A DNA stretch of 40,649 nucleotides, taken from assembly GCA_022822265.1 (NCBI GenBank), contig JAJECA010000054.1, forward strand, positions 1-40,649, read 5' to 3'. Every line of letters starts with the position of its first letter. Position 1 is the stretch's first letter. The notes beneath the pieces were generated by a model. That model was not told the origin of the DNA. It saw only the letters and a program-made list of their open reading frames with translations, and searched no databases. Shown here piece by piece: positions 24,303 through 31,815 of this stretch. This DNA comes from Acidimicrobiia bacterium (GTDB lineage: Bacteria; Actinomycetota; Acidimicrobiia; Acidimicrobiales; Bin134). The position numbers and the translations under genes are program-made.

Positions 24303-25397
24303 ATGTTGCGCGTTCAGCGTCCGCTCCCTGAGCGGTACACAACGGCATCTCCCCAGCAGTTGGCGGAGTGGATAGGCGACGCCAAGAGAACCCTGGGCGA
24401 CCGGCTGTTCATTCTCGGGCATCACTATCAGCGCGACGAGGTCATGGCGTGGGCCGACGCCCGGGGCGACTCCTTCCGCCTGTCGGTGCTGGCCCAACAG
24501 CGCCCCGAGGCTGAATACATCGTGTTCTGCGGGGTGCACTTCATGGCCGAGTCGGCTGACATCTTGACCGGCGACCATCAGCAGGTGGTGCTCCCGGATT
24601 TGAACGCGGGCTGCTCCATGGCCGACATGGCCGACATTGACCAGGTGGAAGAGGCCTGGGAGGAGCTGGCCCGGGTGACCGACATCGACCGGGTGGTGCC
24701 CATCACCTACATGAACTCGGCCGCCAACCTGAAGGCGTTCGTGGCCCGCCACGGCGGGGCGGTGTGTACATCGTCGAATGCTCGGGCGGTTTTGACCTGG
24801 GCGCTGGAGCGGGGCGAGCAGGTGCTGTTCTTCCCCGACCAGCATTTGGGCCGCAACACCGGATTCGACATGGGCTACGACGAGACCGACATGGCGGTGT
24901 GGAATCCCCGTTTCGAGCTGGGTGGGCTGACCGAGGCCGAGTGCAAGGAGTCGGTGCTTTTGCTGTGGCGGGGGCACTGCTCGGTGCACCAGCGGTTCCA
25001 GCCCGACCATGTGTCCGAGTTTCGAGCGGAGCATCCCGACGGGATTGTGGTGGTACACCCCGAGTGCAGCCGTGAGGTGTGCGCGGTGGCCGACAAGGTG
25101 GGCTCCACCGACTACATCATCAAGGCGGTGGCCGCCGCTCCGGCCGGATCGGTGATCGGCGTGGGCACCGAGATCCATCTGGTGAACCGGCTGAACGATG
25201 AGACCCCGGACAAGACGGTGGTGTCGCTCGATCCGCTGATCTGCCCCTGCTCGACCATGTTCCGCATCGACGCCGCCCATCTGGCTTGGACGCTGGAGGG
25301 CCTGGTGGAGGACAGGGTGCGCAACCGCATCACCGTGCACCCGGAGATTGCCGCCGACGCCCGCATCGCCCTCGACCGGATGCTGAGTATTACTTAG
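24303..25397 (+). CDS. nadA: Quinolinate synthase
   Basis: Makes quinolinate from iminoaspartate and dihydroxyacetone phosphate in NAD synthesis, using a [4Fe-4S] cluster. The protein has 364 aa. Motifs are ILGHHYQRDEV (37-47), FCGVHFMAESADIL (75-88), DLNAGCSMADM (99-109), the SNARA segment near 158, GHCSVHQRF (224-232), VHPECS (251-256) and CPCSTMFRID (314-323). C104, C226 and one of C314/C316 are the expected cluster ligands. ATG 24303 starts at the family N-terminus with GGAGG upstream. nadB and nadC are not adjacent, so it appears to be a stand-alone gene here. Confidence 0.96.
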   Translation: MLRVQRPLPERYTTASPQQLAEWIGDAKRTLGDRLFILGHHYQRDEVMAWADARGDSFRLSVLAQQRPEAEYIVFCGVHFMAESADILTGDHQQVVLPDLNAGCSMADMADIDQVEEAWEELARVTDIDRVVPITYMNSAANLKAFVARHGGAVCTSSNARAVLTWALERGEQVLFFPDQHLGRNTGFDMGYDETDMAVWNPRFELGGLTEAECKESVLLLWRGHCSVHQRFQPDHVSEFRAEHPDGIVVVHPECSREVCAVADKVGSTDYIIKAVAAAPAGSVIGVGTEIHLVNRLNDETPDKTVVSLDPLICPCSTMFRIDAAHLAWTLEGLVEDRVRNRITVHPEIAADARIALDRMLSIT

Positions 25398-25437
25398 CGG
25401 TTGCTTCTGGGTGGCGGGATCTGGCCGCCCGGCACGC

Positions 25438-26607
25438 CTAGCTCTCTCGGTCCACGCTCAGTTCGGCATAGCGCTCTACCGCGTGGTGGTAGTGCTGCAA
25501 GCTGGGCTCGTTGCGCCCGAACAGCACCTCGGCGGTGGCCCCACTCTTGAGGGCGTTCTGGATCTGGAAGCCCACCCAGTAGTCCTCGTCGCGCACCGCC
25601 TGAAGTACTAGGGCGCTGAACTGCTCGGCTGTTTCGCGCTCTTCATCGGTGGACGGCTCATGGCGGCAGAGCACGGTCTGGATGGTGAGGCTGGTGTCTG
25701 CCGTTGGACCGGGGAACAGCTGGCTCAGCAGGCAGTAGTCGCCCAGGATGCCTGATATCGAGACGTTGGGGAAGATCGAGTGAATCAGGCGGATGTGCTC
25801 GTCGAGATCCCATTCATCTTCGGGCTGGTCGACCAGCTTGGGCAGCGACTTGCGGCCGAACACGATGCGCTGGTGGGGACCCCAGGTGTCGTGGGCCATG
25901 AGATTGCCGATGGTGTTGAGCCCCACGGTCTTGGGGTGCAGCCGCTCCTGGTGGTAGCCCTCAAGATATCCGTCCCAGGCCACCTTCCAACCGGGGCCGT
26001 CGAGGGTGCGCTGCTCGAAGATGTGCCACTGGTCGAGGTCGAGGGCGGCGACATAGGGACCGAAGTCGCCCAGAAAGGCGTCGATGTCGAAGGTGATGCC
26101 GGGGGTGAGGCAGGCGAACACGAAGCCGGCCTTCTCGGCGCAGGCCAGTGGAGTGAGCGCAAGGTGGTCGCGGTCGACGTCGCCGAAGGTGTGGGCGCCG
26201 AACATGCCCACGAGGTCGCCGGCGGTATCGTACGACCAGGCGTGGTAGGGACAGCTCAGCCGTTGCGCCGATCCCGTCGACCCGGCCTCGCACAGCGGCG
26301 ACCCCCGGTGGCGACAGACATTGAGGAACGCCCGGGCCGCGCCGTCGGCCCCCCGGGTGAGCAGGACCGGTACCCCCATGACGTCCATGGCCTTATAGGT
26401 GTCGGGGCCGGGAAGCTCCGAGCCGAGGGCCAGCGCCAAGGGCAGATGCTTGAAGATGCGCTCCACCTCGTACTCGAAGCGGCCCTGGTCTAGGTAGGCC
26501 TCAACTGGCTGGCGCATCACGTCGGGGGCCAGATCGGTGGTGTTGTCCTGCCACAGACCGAAGACCCGGCGGGTCAAGTCCCGGATCGCGTCGTCGGTGT
26601 AGGCCAT
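25438..26607 (-). CDS. Rieske-type ring-hydroxylating oxygenase alpha subunit
   Basis: Non-heme iron oxygenase of 389 aa. The Rieske [2Fe-2S] site is CRHRG (C98, H100) and CPYHAW (C119, H122). The mononuclear iron site shows WDGYLEGYHQERLHP, with H219 and H224 as ligands and E216 and D212 in the usual bridging region; a third acidic ligand probably lies in the VRDEDYW segment near residue 340. No ferredoxin, reductase or beta subunit gene is adjacent, so electron partners are elsewhere. It follows an acyl-CoA ligase on the same strand by 66 bases. A dioxygenation or O-demethylation role in catabolism is likely, with unknown substrate. Confidence 0.92.
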   Translation of the reverse strand: MAYTDDAIRDLTRRVFGLWQDNTTDLAPDVMRQPVEAYLDQGRFEYEVERIFKHLPLALALGSELPGPDTYKAMDVMGVPVLLTRGADGAARAFLNVCRHRGSPLCEAGSTGSAQRLSCPYHAWSYDTAGDLVGMFGAHTFGDVDRDHLALTPLACAEKAGFVFACLTPGITFDIDAFLGDFGPYVAALDLDQWHIFEQRTLDGPGWKVAWDGYLEGYHQERLHPKTVGLNTIGNLMAHDTWGPHQRIVFGRKSLPKLVDQPEDEWDLDEHIRLIHSIFPNVSISGILGDYCLLSQLFPGPTADTSLTIQTVLCRHEPSTDEERETAEQFSALVLQAVRDEDYWVGFQIQNALKSGATAEVLFGRNEPSLQHYHHAVERYAELSVDRES

Positions 26608-26643
26608 CGCTCAACCCTACCTAGCGGGGAAATCCGACTTGGA

Positions 26644-26662
26644 ACCAGCCAGGGCGGCTGGT
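26644..26662. repeat. Perfect 7-bp inverted repeat between ligase and Rieske genes
   Basis: ACCAGCC (26644-26650) and GGCTGGT (26656-26662) flank a five-base loop. It lies in the 66-base gap downstream of the ligase stop and upstream of the Rieske start on the minus strand. It has no following T-run, so it suits an operator or an mRNA processing hairpin better than a terminator. Confidence 0.45.
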
Positions 26663-26673
26663 GCGACTGGTCT

Positions 26674-28218
26674 TCACGACTGGCGGGCCAGGTATTCCTC
26701 GCGCAGCGGCTTCTTGTAGAGCTTCCCGGTGGGCAGCCGTGGGAAGTCGGATCGGAAGTCCACTACTCGGGGCACCTTGAAACCGGCCAGGTTTTGTCGG
26801 GCGAACGACCGCAACTCCTCGGCCAGCGCCTCGGACGGCTCGACATCGGGCTCAAGCTGCACCACGGCGTGGACGTACTCCCCCATCTCGTCGTCGGGCA
26901 GGCCGAACACGGCCACGTCGGCCACTTGGGGGTGCAGGGCGAAGCAGGCCTCGATCTCCTGGGGGTAGATGTTGACCCCGCCGCTGATGATCATGAAGGT
27001 GGCCCGGTCGGTGAGGTAGAGGTAGCCGTCGGCGTCGAGGTATCCGACGTCGCCCACTGTGGACCAGTTGTCGTGCTGGGGATGGCGCGAGTCCTTCGTC
27101 TTCTCCGGGTCGTCGTGATATTCGAAGGTTGGGGTCTCCTGCTCGAAATAGACGATCCCCGGCTCCTCGGTGCCGAGTTCGTGGCCGTCGTCGTCGCAGA
27201 TGTGGGGGACTCCCATCATCGCCTTGCCCACCGACCCCTTGTGCTCAAGCCAGTCTTCGGCGCCGATGAAGCACAGCCCGTTGCCCTCGGTGGCGGCGTA
27301 GTACTCCTGGATGATCGGGCCCCACCACTCGATCATCTGCTCTTTCACCGGCACCGGGCAGGGGGCGGCGGCGTGGACCGCCATCTTCAGCGATGACAGG
27401 TCGTAGCGGTTGCGGACCTCCTCGGGCAGCTTGAGCAGGCGGATGAACATGGTGGGCACCATCTGGGTGTCGGTCACCGAATACTGCTCGACACAGGCCA
27501 GGAAGCGCTCAGGGTCGAAGCGGTCCATGATCACGAGCGTGCCGCCCAGCTCGTGGACTCCGGCGCTGTACATCAGCGGGGCGGAGTGATAGAGCGGCGC
27601 CGGGCTCAGGTACACCGAGTTCTCGCCCATGCCCAGCAGATGCTGCTCGAGCATGCCGATGCCCGACAGGCTGGCATCGTGTACCTCCACTCCGGTCAGA
27701 GGGCGCTTGATTCCCTTGGGCCTACCGGTGGTGCCCGACGAGTACAACATAACCTCGCCCTTGGGCAGCCGGGCCAGCGGCTTATTGGGCATGGCTGCGG
27801 CCGCATCCTCGTACGACTCGAAGCCGTCGATGGCGCCGTCCATCATCAGCTTGTGCTGGCAGTCGGGAATGAGGTCGAACAACTGGGCCGCGGTGTTGGC
27901 CATCGCCTGGGTGGTTATCAGCGCAGTCGACCCGCTGTCGTTCACCACATAAGCCGCCTCCTCGGGCGACAGGTACCGGTTGATGGTGGTGAAGTAGAAA
28001 CCCGAGGTCATCGCCGCCCAGTACACCTCGTAATACCGGCGATTGTTCTCCGCCAAGATGCAGATGTGGTCGCCCTCCCGCAGCCCCCGCTCGTGGAGCA
28101 GTTGCGCCAGCCGATTGGCCCCCTCATCCAGCTCCCGGTAAGTGGTGACCTCCCCCGTATTCGCCATAATCTGCGCCGCCTTGTCCGGCATCGTATGAGC
28201 GTGCTGTCCCGGATACAT
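26674..28218 (-). CDS. AMP-dependent acyl-CoA synthetase (FadD-like)
   Basis: ANL-superfamily ligase of 514 aa. The P-loop is YSSGTTGRPKG (159-169). The YAATEG segment lies near residue 313, STVGDVGYLD near 392, and ISGGVNIYPQEIEA near 413-426. The C-terminal TGKLYKK includes K499, the adenylation lysine. It is distinct from the ligase at 2290-3792, with a different N-terminus and loop sequences. It precedes the Rieske oxygenase gene on the same strand, suggesting activation and ring oxidation in one pathway. The start MYPGQHAHTMPDKAA is the usual N-terminus for this FadD group. The substrate is unknown. Confidence 0.92.
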   Translation of the reverse strand: MYPGQHAHTMPDKAAQIMANTGEVTTYRELDEGANRLAQLLHERGLREGDHICILAENNRRYYEVYWAAMTSGFYFTTINRYLSPEEAAYVVNDSGSTALITTQAMANTAAQLFDLIPDCQHKLMMDGAIDGFESYEDAAAAMPNKPLARLPKGEVMLYSSGTTGRPKGIKRPLTGVEVHDASLSGIGMLEQHLLGMGENSVYLSPAPLYHSAPLMYSAGVHELGGTLVIMDRFDPERFLACVEQYSVTDTQMVPTMFIRLLKLPEEVRNRYDLSSLKMAVHAAAPCPVPVKEQMIEWWGPIIQEYYAATEGNGLCFIGAEDWLEHKGSVGKAMMGVPHICDDDGHELGTEEPGIVYFEQETPTFEYHDDPEKTKDSRHPQHDNWSTVGDVGYLDADGYLYLTDRATFMIISGGVNIYPQEIEACFALHPQVADVAVFGLPDDEMGEYVHAVVQLEPDVEPSEALAEELRSFARQNLAGFKVPRVVDFRSDFPRLPTGKLYKKPLREEYLARQS

Positions 28219-28285
28219 GCGTAGGTTGCTCCCCCTCGGTCAACTGCCAGAGGGAGAGTAGCGGTCGCCGACTCAGGTGGTCTCC

Positions 28286-28657
28286 TTACACCTCACTGCA
28301 GCCCCGGAAGCCGGGGTCGGGGCCGGAGCGGCGGGGTGGGGCGAAGAAGTCGTTCTCATCATCGTCGAGCCGGTTGCACTTGCGCAGCATCGCCCGTCGC
28401 TCGGCCTCCAAGAACAGGTAGCGGGCCACGTCATCAGGGGTGTCGTCGCTGGTGAACAGGTCAGCCGCGACGGGATCCCGCATCAGCTCGCGCCGAATGT
28501 CGTCCTTGGTAACCACAGTCCCATCAGGCCCAACAGCCCGCACCTTCCTCAGCTTCCGCCGGTACCACTTATTCCTCACGATCGGGAAGTACAACCCCAG
28601 GTTGAGCATCATCAACCCAAAAGAACTCATCACCACCGCCGTCAAGACCGCACCCAT
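28286..28657 (-). CDS. Small single-pass membrane protein, unknown
   Basis: Protein of 123 aa I do not recognise. Residues about 4-25 form one hydrophobic helix, followed by a strongly basic stretch (NKWYRRKLRKVR), so the C-terminal domain should be cytosolic. The remainder is charged and alpha-helical (KDDIRRELMRDP, then DVARYLFLEAERRAMLRK) and ends in a low-complexity tail. It lies 67 bases upstream of the acyl-CoA ligase on the same strand and could share its transcript. Codon use is similar to its neighbours. The coding call rests on frame, basic-after-TM topology and length; function unknown. Confidence 0.6.
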   Translation of the reverse strand: MGAVLTAVVMSSFGLMMLNLGLYFPIVRNKWYRRKLRKVRAVGPDGTVVTKDDIRRELMRDPVAADLFTSDDTPDDVARYLFLEAERRAMLRKCNRLDDDENDFFAPPRRSGPDPGFRGCSEV

Positions 28658-28729
28658 CCCGAATCTTCCTTGTTCTGCGATTTGCCTAGGCGCCCTAAAG
28701 ACTGGGTGCGATACTTTCTATCTATTACA

Positions 28730-28748
28730 ATATATTTCCATATATACT
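28730..28748 (+). promoter_or_regulatory. AT-rich promoter/operator block upstream of hicA
   Basis: ATATAT (28730-28735) and ATATAT (28740-28745) form an inverted repeat around TTCC, and TATACT (28743-28748) is a good -10 box. The block is strikingly AT-rich for this GC-rich window. A HicAB-family autorepression site is likely but not proven. No clear -35 at 17 bases was found. Confidence 0.45.
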
Positions 28749-28749
28749 A

Positions 28750-28821
28750 ATGCAAGTGAGGATCTTGATGCCAGGGCAGCAGCACGCAATCTGCGGGCGT
28801 GCAGTGCCGCGCACCAGCTAG
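28750..28821 (+). CDS. Candidate leader peptide abutting hicA
   Basis: An open frame of 23 codons from ATG 28750, or 17 codons from ATG 28768, the latter preceded by GTGAGG at a suitable distance. It ends in TAG that directly joins the hicA ATG (TAGATG), giving scope for translational coupling. The peptide MPGQQHAICGRAVPRTS has no recognised family. It may be fortuitous. Confidence 0.28.
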   Translation: MQVRILMPGQQHAICGRAVPRTS

Positions 28822-29076
28822 ATGACACGAGGCGAAAAGCGGTTACGGAGAATCCGTAACAATCCAGACGATGTCTCCTGGCCTGATCTGATCGCCATTT
28901 GCGACCTATGCTTTGGCAAGCCGAGGCGACGCAGGGGCAGCCACCTGATCTATGACACTCCGTGGATGGATCATCCGTTACTGGTCCTTCAGCCCCGCAA
29001 GGGCAAGGCGAAGCCCTACCAAGTGCGCCAGGTGCTGAGGGCGCTTGAGACGATGGAGGAGTTCGAAGATGATTGA
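28822..29076 (+). CDS. hicA: HicA-like mRNA interferase toxin
   Basis: Toxin of 84 aa with the small dsRBD-like HicA fold. The catalytic histidine sits in RRRGSHLIYDTP near residue 40, and the basic LQPRKGKAKPYQVRQVLRAL C-terminal half is typical. HicA cleaves mRNA in a ribosome-independent way in characterised members. It overlaps hicB by eight bases, toxin first, the usual HicAB order. The ATG has no own Shine-Dalgarno sequence, consistent with coupling to the short leader ORF. All visible key residues are intact. Confidence 0.82.
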   Translation: MTRGEKRLRRIRNNPDDVSWPDLIAICDLCFGKPRRRRGSHLIYDTPWMDHPLLVLQPRKGKAKPYQVRQVLRALETMEEFEDD

Positions 29077-29326
29077 TCAATACCGCTTCTGGACTGAGTG
29101 GTCCGAAGAGGACGGCGAATGGGTCGGCCTGTGTGACGGGTTTCCCCTGATCAGCTGGCTGGAGCCCGATCGGGAAGCGGCAGAGTCGGGCATCCGGGCG
29201 GTGGTCGCTGAGGCCATCGAGCACCTATTGGCCGAAGGTAGGCCGCTGCCAGAGCCTGGTGTGAAGTGGCCTCCTCAAATAGCGGCTGCACAAAGTCAGA
29301 GAACAGGTGATGGGTACAGTGCCTGA
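29069..29326 (+). CDS. hicB: HicB-like antitoxin (single-domain)
   Basis: Antitoxin of 85 aa. The N-terminal partial RNase H fold is seen in the YRFWTEWSEEDGEWVGLCDGFP segment and in SWLEPDREAAESGIRAVVAEAIEHLLAEG. Most HicB proteins carry a C-terminal RHH or HTH DNA-binding domain; here the chain ends after a Pro-rich tail (PEPGVKWPP) with none. DNA binding may be supplied by the HigA-like protein downstream. It overlaps the next small ORF by 20 bases. ATG 29069 was chosen for the eight-base overlap with hicA. Confidence 0.78.
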   Translation: MIDQYRFWTEWSEEDGEWVGLCDGFPLISWLEPDREAAESGIRAVVAEAIEHLLAEGRPLPEPGVKWPPQIAAAQSQRTGDGYSA

Positions 29327-29504
29327 TCCCATAGACGATGCAGAGGATGCCGAAGACCGTCGCGAGCTCGCTGCGGCGAGAGCAGACGACGATTACGTGC
29401 CTTGGGATGAGGTCAAAGCTGCACTAGGTCTCGAGTGTGCCGATACACCGCTGGGACCGAGGACTACCACTGATGGGGGAGGAACCGGACATGGGCGAAA
29501 TTGA
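29307..29504 (+). CDS. Short RelB/Phd-like antitoxin fragment
   Basis: Small protein of 64-65 aa (GTG 29307 or ATG 29310). Residues 6-41 (PDPIDDAEDAEDRREL, then ARADDDYVPWDEVKAALGLE) look like the toxin-binding C-terminus of RelB/Phd-type antitoxins, but the N-terminal DNA-binding half is missing. Residues after about 42 are low-complexity readthrough. It overlaps hicB at its start and the HigA-like gene at its end, in a different frame from both. It may be a functional mini-antitoxin or a remnant of a lost module. No RelE toxin is nearby. Confidence 0.5.
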   Translation: MMGTVPDPIDDAEDAEDRRELAAARADDDYVPWDEVKAALGLECADTPLGPRTTTDGGGTGHGRN

Positions 29505-29760
29505 GCCGAGTTTCACTCCAGGGGAAATCCTGAGCGACGAGTTGGAGGCTCGCGGCTGGAGCACAGCCAGGTTTGCCGAGAACCTGGGAAGATCTGTCGA
29601 ATCGACCTTGGCGATACTCGAAGATCGGACAGAGATCACCGCCGAGATTGCCGTCGACATCGGACGAGCACTTGGAACCGGCCCCGAGCTGTGGCTGAAC
29701 CTCCGGGACAACTATCGCAACAGATACACAGATACGGGCCACCGTCCGATTCCGGCATAG
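29491..29760 (+). CDS. HigA-like antitoxin (XRE family), orphan
   Basis: Protein of 89 aa. SFTPGEILSDELEARGWS (7-24) is the HigA entry motif, followed by an HTH (STARFAENLGRSVESTLAIL) and the family ending ITAEIAVDIGRALGTGPELW. The ATG at 29491 starts just before the motif; the frame is open back to 29437 without homology. No HigB toxin gene is on either side, so it is an orphan antitoxin. It overlaps the RelB-like ORF by 14 bases and may serve as the DNA-binding repressor of the whole hicAB transcript. Confidence 0.83.
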   Translation: MGEIEPSFTPGEILSDELEARGWSTARFAENLGRSVESTLAILEDRTEITAEIAVDIGRALGTGPELWLNLRDNYRNRYTDTGHRPIPA

Positions 29761-29775
29761 GCAACCAGGGTCGCC

Positions 29776-29859
29776 ATGCTGACGGTGGAGATTGACCGCA
29801 TCGGGCTGCTGGTCGCCAACTTGGCGAAGTTCCCAGAGATGCTGAACCCCGCTAGCTAG
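29776..29859 (+). pseudogene. Relic of a VOC family gene with an internal deletion
   Basis: A 27-codon open frame beginning MLTVEIDRIGLLVANL. Bases 29773-29797 match the start region of the intact VOC gene (31987-32011) at 23 of 25 positions. Bases 29790-29840 match a later part of that gene (32220-32270) at about 42 of 51. The join falls on a shared GAT(T/C)GACC word, so 216 bases (72 codons) are missing in frame. It ends in a stop overlapping the doc gene tail. Confidence 0.65.
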
Positions 29860-30250
29860 CGGTGGATTGCTGGTGCAATTGCAGGAGAGCCGTCGCGATC
29901 TCTTCGATACTTGGCGAGCTGATTGCGACCAACATCACCAGGTCATACACGTCGTCGTTTGCGGCAGCGGCCAAGCTGGCGTCGTTGAGTTCCAGAAATA
30001 CAGCGGTCGCTAGCCAGCCAAGCCGCTTGTTGCCATCGATGAGCGGATGGTTGCTGACAATGGAATGAATCAGGGCACCGGCCTTGCTCCAGACGTCCGG
30101 ATATGCGTCCTCGCCAAACGCCGACGCCTGCGGCCGGGCGGCCGCCGCGCCTAGGAGGCCGAGGTCCCGAATCGGCGGAGGGTCGCCGAGCAACCTCCGA
30201 GCGAGGCCTACTAGATCCTCCACCTCGAGGTATTCGATCTTGCGGTTCAC
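29852..30250 (-). CDS. doc: Doc (death-on-curing) family toxin
   Basis: Fic/Doc-fold toxin of 132 aa. The active site HPLIDGNKR (68-76) is near-canonical, with Leu in place of the usual Phe after HP. In P1, Doc phosphorylates EF-Tu to stop translation. The N-terminal YLEVEDLVGLARRLLG and PPIRDLGLLGAAAARPQAS are normal for chromosomal Doc proteins. The gene follows its RHH antitoxin with a four-base ATGA overlap. Its 3' end overlaps the VOC relic on the opposite strand by eight bases. Confidence 0.9.
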   Translation of the reverse strand: MNRKIEYLEVEDLVGLARRLLGDPPPIRDLGLLGAAAARPQASAFGEDAYPDVWSKAGALIHSIVSNHPLIDGNKRLGWLATAVFLELNDASLAAAANDDVYDLVMLVAISSPSIEEIATALLQLHQQSTAS

Positions 30251-30450
30251 TCGCCCAGACGCCGCAGCGCGTCCGCATGGCGCTGTTCGATCACCTCGGC
30301 GGCAGCGGCCACCCGGTCACGATGGTCGGCTTTGGCTACGTACTCGCGCACTGCTCGTCGCGCGGCCTCTTGCATAGACGTACCGTCGAATGCTGCCCGC
30401 TCCCGCAGAGCATTCTGCTCTTCCTCAGTCAGCCTGAGTGTCATTGCCAT
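30247..30450 (-). CDS. RHH (CopG-like) antitoxin of Doc
   Basis: Antitoxin of 67 aa. MTLRLTEEEQNALRERAAFDG and the following TSMQEAARRAVREYVAK form a ribbon-helix-helix. The tail (AAAEVIEQRHADALRRLGE) should bind Doc. The classic P1 partner is Phd, but RHH antitoxins with Doc toxins are frequent in actinobacteria. A TACCAT box ends six bases before ATG 30450 and overlaps a perfect inverted repeat, so autoregulation is very likely. A second in-frame ATG two codons on is an alternative start. Confidence 0.87.
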   Translation of the reverse strand: MAMTLRLTEEEQNALRERAAFDGTSMQEAARRAVREYVAKADHRDRVAAAAEVIEQRHADALRRLGE

Positions 30451-30456
30451 TCGAGA

Positions 30457-30476
30457 ATGGTATCAGCTAGATACCA
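30457..30476 (-). promoter_or_regulatory. Leaderless -10 box and operator of the RHH-doc module
   Basis: TGGTATC (30458-30464) and GATACCA (30470-30476) form a perfect 7-bp inverted repeat with a five-base spacer. The minus-strand hexamer TACCAT (30462-30457) lies inside its arm and ends six bases before ATG 30450. An antitoxin dimer bound here would block the -10 box. Confidence 0.6.
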
Positions 30477-30608
30477 CGCTTCTTACCAGAAAAAGTGGTC
30501 ACCTCGGAGACTTGGCTACCGATTCGGCGAATGGAGCTAGGAGGAGCACGCTAAACCAGCTGGGGACGGATTCCACTAGGTGGAAGACCAACTGTCACAG
30601 GTGGTGGG

Positions 30609-30614
30609 TATAGT
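30609..30614 (+). promoter_or_regulatory. -10 box (TATAGT) of the DUF222-HNH gene
   Basis: TATAGT, followed by seven bases, precedes ATG 30622. This supports 30622 rather than the upstream GTG 30580 as the start and suggests another leaderless gene. The gap 30477-30608 otherwise shows no motif I can name. Confidence 0.45.
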
Positions 30615-30621
30615 CCCTGAC

Positions 30622-31815
30622 ATGGCTAATGAGGCTGTGACCAGGGAGTTTGAGGTCACTTTGGAGGTGCCCGCGACAGACCCGGCAGAGATGTCGGGGG
30701 CTGAGCGGCGGGCTGCTTTGGTTTCGGTGGGGCGGGCTGAAGCTTGTCTGGCCGGATGGAAGACACGCCTTGTCAATGCCGAGCGGGATCAGTACGGGGT
30801 GGAAGCTGTCGAGCGGGTTTTGCGCGAAGAGCTGCAATCATCCCGCAGAGAGGCCACCCGGGATGTGGAGTCTTCAGCCCAATTGGCCGAGCTGCCGGTT
30901 ACCTCGGCGGGGTTGGAGGCCGGTGAGATTCCCGCGGGCCATGCCCGATTGATTGCTCGGGCGGCTTCTGAAGGGCCGATCGACGAATCAGTGCTGGCCG
31001 AGGCCGCGCAGCGGGAGAACTACGACAAGTTCGCCAAGACGCTGCGGCGCCATCAGCAGGAGATGGCCGACGACGATGGGCAGTCGATTTTCGACCGCCA
31101 GCGTGAGAATCGTACCGCGAGGGCGTTTGTGAGCCGTGAGAACGGGATGTTCGTGCTGTCAGGGGAATTCGATCCCACGACCGGCGCACACATCGACACG
31201 GTGCTGGCAGCCAAAGAGCGGGAGTTGTGGAACGCCGAGGATCCGAAGAGCCGGCGCACTCCCCAGCAGCGAATGGCCGACGCCCTGGCTGAGCTGATCC
31301 TTGAACCGGGAAAGGGCAAGGCCAAAGGGATCGCACTGATGGTGGTAGCCGACTACGACGTGGTCAACCAAGAACTGGTCAACGCCCGCTTGGCCGACGG
31401 CAGTCCGATCCCCACAGCGGAGCTGATCCGACTGGCCTGTGATGCCGACCTGCTTCCGGGTGTCTTCCGGGCCGCTACCCAGGAGATGAATCTGGGACGC
31501 AGGCGGCGCACTGCCTCTGACGCTCAACGGGCTGCCTTGATATACCGGGACAAGGAGTGCATCGGCTGCGGCGCCAGTGCTCACCGGTGCTTCGCCCACC
31601 ACGTCCAATTCTGGAGGAATGGCGGCCCCACCGACTTCGCCAACCTCGTGCTGGTGTGCAACAAGTGCCATCACAGCATTCATGACGACGGCTGGGAGGT
31701 AACTCACGAGCCTGCCACCGGCCACCGCAGCGTCGATCCCCCTCCGGACCCCTTCTCCGTTACCGGAGTGGATTCTTATCGCCCAGCCCAACGAAATTCT
31801 GTTCTTCTGAATTGA
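30622..31815 (+). CDS. DUF222 domain HNH endonuclease
   Basis: Protein of 397 aa of the 13E12 repeat/DUF222-HNH family common in actinobacteria. The DUF222 part (MSGAERRAALVSVGRAEACLAGWKTRL and on) covers about residues 20-280. The C-terminal HNH domain (about 311-360) has CIGCGA, FAHHVQFWRNGGPTDFANL and a CNKCHHSIHDDGW segment, with two Cys pairs for zinc and the HH catalytic pair. Function is not established; such proteins are frequent in mobile or repeated loci and may act in DNA cleavage. It lies next to a TA module and an interrupted VOC locus. Confidence 0.85.
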   Translation: MANEAVTREFEVTLEVPATDPAEMSGAERRAALVSVGRAEACLAGWKTRLVNAERDQYGVEAVERVLREELQSSRREATRDVESSAQLAELPVTSAGLEAGEIPAGHARLIARAASEGPIDESVLAEAAQRENYDKFAKTLRRHQQEMADDDGQSIFDRQRENRTARAFVSRENGMFVLSGEFDPTTGAHIDTVLAAKERELWNAEDPKSRRTPQQRMADALAELILEPGKGKAKGIALMVVADYDVVNQELVNARLADGSPIPTAELIRLACDADLLPGVFRAATQEMNLGRRRRTASDAQRAALIYRDKECIGCGASAHRCFAHHVQFWRNGGPTDFANLVLVCNKCHHSIHDDGWEVTHEPATGHRSVDPPPDPFSVTGVDSYRPAQRNSVLLN

